Origin: JANRJY01 sp033763735
GTDB lineage: Bacteria; Bacteroidota; Bacteroidia; Cytophagales; UBA9547
Length of the DNA: 18,744 bases
Direction: 5' to 3'
Assembly: GCA_033763735.1 (NCBI GenBank)
Contig: JANRJY010000068.1
Coordinates: 1 to 18,744, forward strand
Shown: in pieces, positions 8,501 through 14,600 of the stretch
Layout of the letters: each line of letters opens with the position of its first letter
How positions within the stretch are numbered: position 1 is the first letter of the stretch
Notes under the pieces: generated by a model
What the model was told of the DNA's origin: nothing
Seen by the model: the letters and a program-made list of their open reading frames with translations, nothing else
The model's database searches: none
Program-made: the position numbers and the translations under genes

Positions 8501-10639
8501 GTATTTTTCTGGCGTGTTCGTTACAAAGATTTGAAAGCAAACGAAGAGAATATTTGGGGCGAAAGTTCTTTTATATACATCAAAAATAGTACTGAAGGCT
8601 GGTCACAAGCCATTTTTCCCCAATTTTCCAAAAGTACATTAAATGGGGTCGAAAGAGATACCATATCCAGAAAATGGAATTTCCCTCAAACAAATATAAA
8701 ACTAACTGTCAACACTTCTGGTGCATTAGTACAGGGAACGTGCGGTTTGACTTCAGTTCAATTTGACAGCTATGTAGTTTATAACCAAAACTTTTGCGCC
8801 CAAAACTTCAGATTTGGTTGCGATGGGTTTATTGCTATTCCTATAAGTCAGTACACCTTAGCACCTTATACCAATTTTAATATTTCAAATCCGAATAACA
8901 GCTTGGTATGCCGAAATGGTCACACAATTTTGGCTTCGTATGGCAATCCCAATAATTTTAACGAAGCTGCATTTTTACAAATAATAAATGATATGCCTGA
9001 TGGTGATTATTTGCTTTTGGTTAGCTCTCAAAATTCTTTAATACAAAATTGGCCAAGTTCATGGATAAATGGCGTTAAAAACTTCGGAGCAAATCAAATA
9101 TTAAGCTTGACAAATGATGCCCCATTCATTTTCTTGGGACAGAAAGGAGGTAATGCAATCTATGAAATTATTCCAAATGCATCTTCTACAACGCCTTCCA
9201 ATCAACAATCCATTCAATTAATAAATACTTTAAAAAATAATGGGACCAAAGGTGACATAAATTCAACAACAATTGGTCCGGCTGAAGAATGGGGAAATAT
9301 GGAACGCAAATTCGTAATGCCTGATGGTCAGGGAATTGACAAATGGAAAATAAGTGTATTTGGAAGATCATTGGATAACACAGAATCCATTCTTTATTCC
9401 AACACCTCTCCTCCTCAAGTGGATTTGAAATCGATTATAAATGCAAGCTCATACCCATATTTGCGCCTACAAGCATCTTTAGTTGATTCCATTAACAAAA
9501 CACCCGCTCAATTAAAAAAATGGCAGGTCAATTACGAAGGTGTACCTGAAGGAACTTTATATTTCGATAGCAAATATGTTGACACGACTACTTATTCCAT
9601 TACTCCAAAAGAAAATGGTGAAAAATTTACCTTAAAATTCGCCTTCAAAAATATATCACCCAGACCTTTTAAAGATTCTTTAACAGCTCAAATTACTTTA
9701 AGAAACAGCACCTCCAATAAAGAAAAAATCTTCAAACAAAAATTAAAACCACTCAAAGCAGATAGTGTAGTGGTGTTTACCCAAGAATTTGACACAAAAG
9801 GATTTACAGGCGATAATTTCATTCAGGTTTTTGTGAATCCTCGTTTGATTCCAGAACTTAGTTACAACAACAATCTGTACAATTTAGCACCTTTTAAGGT
9901 AAATAATGACAATAAAAACCCCATTCTGGATGTTACATTTGACGGCCAAAGAATTCTCAATGGCGATATTGTGTCACCAGATGTAGTTATTGCGGTGGCC
10001 TTGAAAGACGAAAGTAAATTCAACTACAAAACTGACACTTCCGGATTTTCAATGTTACTTCGAAGTCCTTGTGGCTCAGATAATTGCACCTTTGAACGTA
10101 TTCCATTGAATAGCTCAGAGGTAAAATACACACCCGCTACACAACAGAACAACAATTCATTTCGGGTGGAATATCAACCCAAAAACCTTGCCGATGGTAA
10201 TTATACCTTACGCGTTAATGGTACGGATGCCACAGGAAATATATCAGGCGTAAAACCTTACGAAATCACTTTTGAAGTGGTTAATGCAGTATCTGTGACC
10301 AATTTCTTCCCGTATCCCAATCCTTTTTCAACCCGTTGTAAATTTATTTTCACACTCACTGGTAGAGAAGTACCCGACCAAATTATGATTCGAATTATGA
10401 CCATTTCCGGGAAAATAGTTAGGGAAATAAGTGCAGATGAGCTTGGACCATTACGAATTGGCAACAACATTTCTGATTTTACCTGGGACGGCACCGATGA
10501 ATATGGCGACAAACTTGCCAACGGGGTGTATTTGTATAAAGTTATTGTAAAGAAAAACGGACAAGACATAGACCACCGCACCACTGCAGCCGATGCCGCT
10601 TTCAGTCACGGATTTGGCAAAATGTACATTTTGAGGTAG
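5594..10639 (+). CDS. porU2: C25 (gingipain/PorU-type) cysteine peptidase, putative T9SS sortase PorU2
   Basis: A 1681-residue exported protein. Residues 1-22 form a signal peptide (MKK, hydrophobic core, cleaved near SYA-Q). A beta-rich N-terminal region precedes a C25 peptidase domain at about 393-765, from DADFIIVSHKK to LQGDPSIKLF. The expected catalytic pair is present: His636 in SIGHTSQ and Cys670 in YVNGCSSGN, 34 residues apart, close to the gingipain spacing. Later come a CARDB-like domain (about 790-890), a segment like ILEI/FAM3 domains (about 1085-1205, with MPDGDYLLLV and FIFLGQKGG), a second CARDB-like domain (about 1330-1430), and a FlgD/Ig-like C-terminal domain from residue 1570 (FFPYPNPFS, WDGTDEYGDKLANGVYLYKV). 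The known PorU cleaves T9SS sorting domains and attaches cargo to A-LPS. This protein is far longer than typical PorU and fits the 'PorU2' class, whose activity is unproven as far as I know. It is translationally coupled to the PorV-like gene. Confidence 0.8.
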   Translation: MKKTVILFLFVNLLLQINYSYAQNYGNEWYVPSQTYFKMSITQNGVYRLDFNYLSSQGFPVLSSDPKYFQIWRRGQELAIKLEGEADGVFNQGDYIEFYATKNDGILEAEVYNKPENQTHPYYSLYSDTAAYFITIGASVGKRMQTLNSNFTSEALFHFQKEQIIKAVNYSDARDPNGFGGSTSPKHSWGISGEGWVGADFTNTASETNTFTISNVYGNGSNVQMEAVVVGRNPVFHNLSIQVTGSNNQTQTLTDYNYTLYDKINITHTFSGNSLIIGSNSVSFTFKDATGVSALSSVTMFYPQSLDMLGLNSKIFDFTKNASSDYANITNYPSSYSVYDISDVWAQKIVSAEEVSNKLKIAINKGLVVVNNQANTLTPLALSRVYFRNIRKDADFIIVSHKKLFAPVSGSTNPVLDYAQYRASINGGSHDTLVIDINELYNHFTFGETNYLAIRKLCKYLLSSNLSKQKYLFLLGQGISVNYVYADIWARINPAILNNSNNPFNNYVPTLGYPSSDILYAQGLGNSTYANPISIARYAARNGTDIISYLNKVKEYESVPSDLLWRKNMLFLSGGRTTGQIIQFKEYIQALANYAQGPFMGAKTTLLSKSTPGNTEFVDVSKEVNEGLSMIYSIGHTSQTYFDVNIGFVSDPVFNYSNKLKYPFLYVNGCSSGNIFFSNSLGQDWITAANKGAIAFLAHTDVGADQVMNQYSNTFFQIAFGDTAFLGKSIATIQSEANNRFMQTNYNSEVYIAQTQQFVLQGDPSIKLFNPKLTDYYTYDPLITLQSANGQRITAQSDSFLIKFQVLNYGKYSNDSLKVKVTRTLADGTQINYTPQSFPPVARDTFYFFKVKKSNTSTIGYNRFDLCLNYDKSTPESNYNNNCGTLIYQMPQNGVVCLFPPEYGIVNQTLVNFIAQSTNFLEPSRSYLYEIDTSYLFNSAVKISGEISSNALISFSENVFKNFTLVDSTVFFWRVRYKDLKANEENIWGESSFIYIKNSTEGWSQAIFPQFSKSTLNGVERDTISRKWNFPQTNIKLTVNTSGALVQGTCGLTSVQFDSYVVYNQNFCAQNFRFGCDGFIAIPISQYTLAPYTNFNISNPNNSLVCRNGHTILASYGNPNNFNEAAFLQIINDMPDGDYLLLVSSQNSLIQNWPSSWINGVKNFGANQILSLTNDAPFIFLGQKGGNAIYEIIPNASSTTPSNQQSIQLINTLKNNGTKGDINSTTIGPAEEWGNMERKFVMPDGQGIDKWKISVFGRSLDNTESILYSNTSPPQVDLKSIINASSYPYLRLQASLVDSINKTPAQLKKWQVNYEGVPEGTLYFDSKYVDTTTYSITPKENGEKFTLKFAFKNISPRPFKDSLTAQITLRNSTSNKEKIFKQKLKPLKADSVVVFTQEFDTKGFTGDNFIQVFVNPRLIPELSYNNNLYNLAPFKVNNDNKNPILDVTFDGQRILNGDIVSPDVVIAVALKDESKFNYKTDTSGFSMLLRSPCGSDNCTFERIPLNSSEVKYTPATQQNNNSFRVEYQPKNLADGNYTLRVNGTDATGNISGVKPYEITFEVVNAVSVTNFFPYPNPFSTRCKFIFTLTGREVPDQIMIRIMTISGKIVREISADELGPLRIGNNISDFTWDGTDEYGDKLANGVYLYKVIVKKNGQDIDHRTTAADAAFSHGFGKMYILR

Positions 10640-10668
10640 TTACCTTTAGGTATTAAAATTTAATTTTT
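10611..10668 (+). repeat. Direct repeat copy 1: 3' end and flank of the C25 gene
   Basis: This segment holds the last codons of the peptidase gene (FGKMYILR and TAG) and 29 bp of 3' flank. It recurs at 11517-11574, exactly 906 bp downstream, with only two differences by eye (C/T at 10618 and A/T at 10649). The two copies bracket the RAYT transposase and its REP-like repeats. Confidence 0.85.
10641..10668 (+). terminator. Possible weak terminator after the C25 peptidase gene
   Basis: Just after the TAG stop, TACC-TTTA-GGTA forms a tiny stem. It is followed by the AT-only stem ATTAAA-A-TTTAAT and a run of only five T. The equivalent site in the second copy (11547-11577) has eight T and looks stronger. 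Confidence 0.35.
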
Positions 10669-10677
10669 AGGCAAGTA

Positions 10678-10704
10678 GTCAAACGCATTGCGCCTCAGAC
10701 CGCT
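10678..10704 (-). repeat. REP-like element, left side of the transposase, inverted orientation
   Basis: Read on the minus strand, GTCTGAGGCGCAATGCGT (10700-10683) continues as TTGAC to 10678. It matches the right-hand unit at 11321-11343 in 19 of 23 positions, including the shared 12-base end AATGCGTTTGAC. The + strand also shares TCAGACCGCT (10695-10704) with the hairpin at 11422-11431. A GTAG tetranucleotide, typical of known REP elements, abuts it at 10675-10678. Confidence 0.65.
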
Positions 10705-10714
10705 AAATAAGTAA

Positions 10715-11236
10715 CTAAAATTCAATATATTTCTTTGCCAATTCTATGTTGCAAAGTGTACCATTTCTAAACCCAGCAAAATCCAAATAAGAACTATAAG
10801 GCCAATGCTTTAGCTCTTCTACCAGCCCAGATGCAATTGGATTTTTGTGAATATAATCGAATGCCGTTTGCAGATAACCATTTTGTTCATATTCAATGAT
10901 TTTGTGCTTCGTTTTTGGCCTGAATAAAGCACCTGTGTTGCCCAATTTTTTATTAAGTGCTTGGGCATAACTACTTGTTAATATTCGTATACCATTTGAT
11001 AACTCAGTAAGCTCTAAACTGCCTACCTTTTTCAATTTTACTGATTTTTCATTCGTTACTACCAAAAAATGATAGTGATTAGGCATGAGGCAATAAGCCA
11101 ATATATCGCAATGTGGCTTGATTAATTCTCGAACTTTCGAAAGGAAATAAAGGTAATTGTCATTGGTGTAAAATATTTTTACTTTATTATTTCCTTGATT
11201 ATAAATATGATAGAACTCGTTTTTTAGGAAAGCCAT
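10715..11236 (-). CDS. REP-associated tyrosine transposase (RAYT; Y1_Tnp/HUH family)
   Basis: A 173-residue single-domain DNA nicking and joining enzyme of the IS200-like Y1 superfamily. In studied cases, REP-associated members bind and cut single-stranded REP hairpins. An N-terminal strand with YHIYNQGNNK leads to CDILAYCLMPNHYHFLVV, with the metal-binding HUH motif at His54-Tyr-His56. After the helix with SYAQALNKKLGNTGALFRPK comes YLQTAFDYIHKNPIASGLVE and the hallmark WPYSSY, as in RAYTs. The catalytic tyrosine is likely Tyr121 or Tyr128. All core motifs are intact, so the protein may be active. The ATG at 11236 gives a complete N-terminus. REP-like repeats flank the gene on both sides. 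An IS200/IS605 TnpA is the alternative, but no TnpB or subterminal palindromic IS ends are seen. No promoter was recognised. Confidence 0.88.
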   Translation of the reverse strand: MAFLKNEFYHIYNQGNNKVKIFYTNDNYLYFLSKVRELIKPHCDILAYCLMPNHYHFLVVTNEKSVKLKKVGSLELTELSNGIRILTSSYAQALNKKLGNTGALFRPKTKHKIIEYEQNGYLQTAFDYIHKNPIASGLVEELKHWPYSSYLDFAGFRNGTLCNIELAKKYIEF

Positions 11237-11319
11237 TAGAATAATTATTACTTAAAAGACAATATTTTAGAAAATATTTGAATTAGCAAATTAAAAAAGA
11301 TTGAAGTTAAGTTCTCATT

Positions 11320-11343
11320 CGTCTGACGTTGAATGCGTTTGAC
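11320..11343 (+). repeat. REP-like unit 1
   Basis: It starts CGTCTGACGTTGAATGCG and continues TTTGAC. It shares the core GTCTGACG-Y-TGAATG with the units starting at 11370 and 11465. It is preceded by the related context TCTCATT and overlaps the inverted copy at 10678-10704 in sequence. Confidence 0.7.
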
Positions 11344-11369
11344 TTTTTTAGGGGGAGCAAATTCTAATT

Positions 11370-11387
11370 TGTCTGACGCTGAATGGG
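11370..11387 (+). repeat. REP-like unit 2
   Basis: TGTCTGACGCTGAATGGG repeats the core of units 1 and 3, preceded by TTCTAAT as in unit 3 (GTCTAATT). It lies 50 bp after unit 1 and leads directly into the hairpin at 11400-11432. Confidence 0.7.
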
Positions 11388-11399
11388 TAAGCTGCGGGT

Positions 11400-11432
11400 A
11401 AGCGGTCAGACGCTTTTCGCTTCAGACCGCTT
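11400..11432 (+). repeat. Imperfect palindrome (REP-like hairpin)
   Basis: AAGCGGTCAGACGC (11400-11413) and GCTTCAGACCGCTT (11419-11432) pair in 12 of 14 positions around the loop TTTTC. The outer eight bases, AAGCGGTC and GACCGCTT, pair perfectly. This is the most stable structure in the intergenic region and the likeliest substrate for the adjacent HUH transposase. Its left arm contains GTCAGACGC, the inverse complement of the GCGTCTGAC in unit 3. Confidence 0.75.
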
Positions 11433-11464
11433 GCGCCTATTCAGAGGATTGCTGGCGTCTAATT

Positions 11465-11488
11465 CGTCTGACGCTGAATGCGTCTGAC
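11465..11488 (+). repeat. REP-like unit 3
   Basis: CGTCTGACGCTGAATG (11465-11480) is followed by CGTCTGAC (11481-11488), so the 8-base word CGTCTGAC occurs at both ends of the unit. It is preceded by GTCTAATT, which matches the context of unit 2. It lies 95 bp after unit 2. Confidence 0.7.
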
Positions 11489-11506
11489 TCGTGGAGATCC
11501 AATACC

Positions 11507-11545
11507 TTCAACCAAAGATTTGGTAAAATGTACATTTTGAGGTAG
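11507..11545 (+). pseudogene. Remnant of a C25-like (T9SS) gene end
   Basis: Thirteen codons read FNQRFGKMYILR and TAG, aligned with FSHGFGKMYILR and TAG at the true end of the C25 peptidase gene. The five differing bases in the first eight codons, against near identity after them, suggest either a diverged duplicate of this gene end or the tail of a lost paralogue. Upstream, the frame runs straight into REP-like unit 3, so no larger gene survives. Confidence 0.5.
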
Positions 11546-11574
11546 TTACCTTTTGGTATTAAAATTTAATTTTT
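11517..11574 (+). repeat. Direct repeat copy 2 of the C25 gene end and flank
   Basis: Near-identical copy of 10611-10668, with two differences by eye, placed between the REP-like repeats and the TPR-CHAT gene. It encodes FGKMYILR and TAG and continues into an AT-rich flank that here ends in eight T rather than five. Confidence 0.85.
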
Positions 11575-11577
11575 TTT
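11547..11577 (+). terminator. Possible rho-independent terminator
   Basis: TACC-TTTT-GGTA is followed by ATTAAA-A-TTTAAT and T8 (11570-11577). The stems are weak and AT-rich. The long T run at the edge of a duplicated gene end suggests this was the original terminator of the C25 operon, now separated from it by the RAYT cassette. Confidence 0.4.
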
Positions 11578-11599
11578 CTGTTATATTGCATCATATTTT

Positions 11600-11607
11600 C
11601 ATCTTTG
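11600..11607 (+). promoter_or_regulatory. Candidate -7 box for the TPR-CHAT operon
   Basis: CATCTTTG differs from TAnnTTTG only in its first base. It ends 13 bp before the ATG at 11621. A TTTCTG at 11575-11580, at about the right distance (19 bp), could serve as a degenerate -33 element and directly follows the T run of the second flank copy. Confidence 0.35.
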
Positions 11608-11620
11608 TACAAACAAACTA

Positions 11621-14600
11621 ATGAAAGGACTTCAACTCTTGAAATACCTTCCATTTATTGCGCTTTTGGCATGTAACACCACTATTTTTGCGCAGAAATG
11701 GAATAAAAAATACAAAATCGCTCAAAAAAGATATACTGATGGTTATTATCAATCATCATACCGATTCACCAAGAGGCTAATTTCTAAAATAGAAAAGGCA
11801 GGTGCGCCATCTGAAGCACAATTGTACAAAGCTTATTATTTTCAAGCTTTAAATGCTGAAGCTTTAACTAAGTTTTCGGAAATGGATTCATTAGTTAAGA
11901 AAACGGAATCACTTATTAATGCACTTCCATCTGATAGTACCACCCAAAAAGCTCTTGGATTTGCCGGACTTGCCTATTCGTATTATCAATATGGTAATTA
12001 TGCCAAAGCCAATCAGTATTATAAAAAAGCAACTGCAATATCCCAACCCAACAAATCCGTTGAGCAACAAATCAATTTTCAAATTGCATTAAATAATTAT
12101 AAATCAGGTTTTTATAATGAAGCCTTAACTTTAGTAAATGTTTTACAAAATCAAAAAAATGACCAGCTTTTTGATAAAACCTTAAGCAGGGCAAGTTTAA
12201 CATTGGTTAAAAATGAATATGCTTCTATCATTAATTTGAAAGCAGAAATATTATTTGCAAAGGGAAATTTCAATTCTTGTGACTCTGCAGTAAAACAAAA
12301 TGCAGAATGGATTCAAAAAAATCTTAAGAAAAGAAACTTAGCCTTTCGCGATAATTTGTACTTGAAAGGAAAACTTGCCGAAAAAAACGAACAGTTTAAG
12401 TACGCGACCAAAATGTATGAAAGTGCTAATAAATATACTAAATATCGTCCCTTAGAAAAAACGGGGGCTAATGTAGCCGAATCACTAATAAAACTATATT
12501 ATACACGTAACAAAAAACACGAATCAATCAAAGGTAGAATCAAGTTTGATCGTGCAGTGCAAAGAGCCTTTGGTAAAAACAGCTTTAATTATGCCCGATA
12601 TCGTTTTCAGGAAGTGGAACTTTTGCAATCAGAAGGCAAATATAGCAAAGCCGAAAAACGTCTTTTGGCATTATATAATACCAATAAAAAATTTATTATT
12701 GATCATGATTTGCATGTCAAAATTTTGAATACAAAAGCTGACTTAGCTATCAAAAAAGGTGCTTATGACGAAGCCGAAGACACCTTAATTAAATCCTTGG
12801 CTATCAAATCAAAATTATATGGTGAAGATGCTCCGGAATTTCACAAACTCAAATTATTGGCTGCTGATTTTTATGCCAACTATGCCAACAAGTTCTCATT
12901 AGCGGCTGCTATTCAGGATTATAGCTACAACAAAGTGGTTGCCCCACAACTTTCAAACCAGAACATGGAAAAAATGAAGTTGATGCAACAAGTTGCCAAT
13001 ACTTACGATATTATTGAAAAATACGACCTGGCTATCAAGTATCTGGAAGAAGCTTCCAATAATATAAAAGCATATTATGGTACTGAAAACACCATGTATG
13101 CAAGTGATTTGGAAAAAACAGCGGAAGTTTTAATCAAAAAAGGTGATTACGCAAAAGCGGAGCAACTGATTCGTCAAGCTGTTGATATTTTCCAAAGAAC
13201 TTCTACTCGCAAAAATGCTGCTGAACAAGCCAATACCTATTTGGCCCTTGCCAAATTATATAATTTACTTGGATTATATGATGATGCGGAGGCTGCACTG
13301 AAAAAAGCTGGAAAGTTATCCAAAAAATCCAAAAACTACCGTACACAACAAGCCGCCAAATCTATGGATGAGCTTGCTGCATTATATATTAAAGAAGGTC
13401 GTTTCAATGAGGCTGAAAAGTTTTTGGAGGCAGCAGTAAAAGAAAAAGAGAAAAAATTCGGGAATGTTTCTAAGGACTTGATAACAACATTGAATTTGTC
13501 TGGCGAATTATACCTTATAACAGGTAACTATGCCAAATCCGAAAAAAATATTCGCAGATCCATGGCCATTACTACAAAAATATATGGAGATTCTTCGGTT
13601 CGATTCACCGAAAGTTTGCAATTGATTGAACGCCTGTATCGCGAATTAGGCGACCTTAAAAAAGCGGAGGAAACGGCCCAGCAAGTACTTCGCATTGAAC
13701 GCAAACAACTTGGCAACAACCACATAGATGTAGCAAATACACTTACTCGATTGGCATTAATAAAATTATACTCGGGAAACAATCCATTAGAGTCGGAAAA
13801 AATGCTCTTGGAAGCACTCAGAATTACAAAGTTCAACCTTGGTGATCAAAATCCACAATATGCAGATCAACTGAAAAGTATTGCTTTATTTTACATTTTT
13901 ACTTCCAAATTTGACAGAGCCGATTCCTGTTTAAATGTGGCTAATAATATTTGGCTTACTAAACTTGGCAAAACCAACGCCAAATCAGCTGAAATTGCAC
14001 TACTTAAAGGTAATGTATTGTATCGTAAATCCGAATATCCAAAGGCAATAGCCAAATATTCGGAAGCCAAAAATATGTACAACTCCGTTTTCAGCAACAA
14101 ACATCCCGGATATGTGGAAGCAACAAGTAAATTGGCCCGTGCTTACTATATGAATAATGAAGTTCAAAAATCCATAAACGAGCTTAATTCAGCCACAGCC
14201 AATTATCTGGAGTTTACCAAAAAATATTTCCCATCACTAAGTTTCAGCGAGAAATCAAAGTATTGGGCTTCTATTAAGGAGGATTTTGAACTTTATAACT
14301 CCATAGCCATGCGCTTACAAGGTCAAAACCCATCCGTTCTAGCAGGTATGTACACCAATATTATTTCCACCAAAGCGCTTTTGTTAAGTTCTTCTATTAA
14401 AGTCAAAGAGCGCATACTTAATAGTAAAGACGACAAACTGATTGCGAAGTTTAACTTATGGTCGGAGAAAAAACAATTTCTGTTGCAGGTCGCAGGGATG
14501 AGCAAAGAACAACAGGTAGAAGCAGGCGTTAATTCTTCTCAATTAGAAAAAGAAATTAATCAACTGGAAAAAGAACTCAGTGAAAGCTCGGAATTATTTG

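Larger units (their letters stand above)
10669..11516 (-). mobile_element. RAYT/REP-type mobile cassette between duplicated flanks
   Basis: This interval lies between the two 58-bp direct repeats. It contains a single-gene Y1 (HUH) transposase on the minus strand, one REP-like element on the left in inverted orientation (10678-10704), and three REP-like units plus a hairpin on the right (11320-11488). The 384-bp stretch without a real gene between the transposase start and the next gene (11237-11620) is occupied by these repeats, the second flank copy and the promoter region of the next gene; 11237-11313 is AT-rich with nothing recognisable. There are no IS-type long terminal inverted repeats and no second gene, so the architecture fits a transposase-with-REP unit better than a classical insertion sequence. 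The exact borders of the insertion are inferred from the flanking duplication. Confidence 0.65.

Noticed and set aside
10258..10584. 108-codon open frame antisense to the C25 C-terminal domain
   Set aside because: The plus-strand frame encodes a recognisable FlgD-like domain; the antisense frame has no features.
5594..10639. Canonical T9SS sortase PorU
   Set aside because: The protein is several hundred residues longer than usual PorU, carries additional domains, and has a different context around the catalytic Cys (VNGCSSGN); the PorU2-type call fits better.
11320..11488. Possible CRISPR-like repeat array
   Set aside because: There are only three imperfect units with uneven spacing (50 and 95 bp), an inverted copy on the far side of a transposase, and no cas genes; REP-like repeats explain it better.
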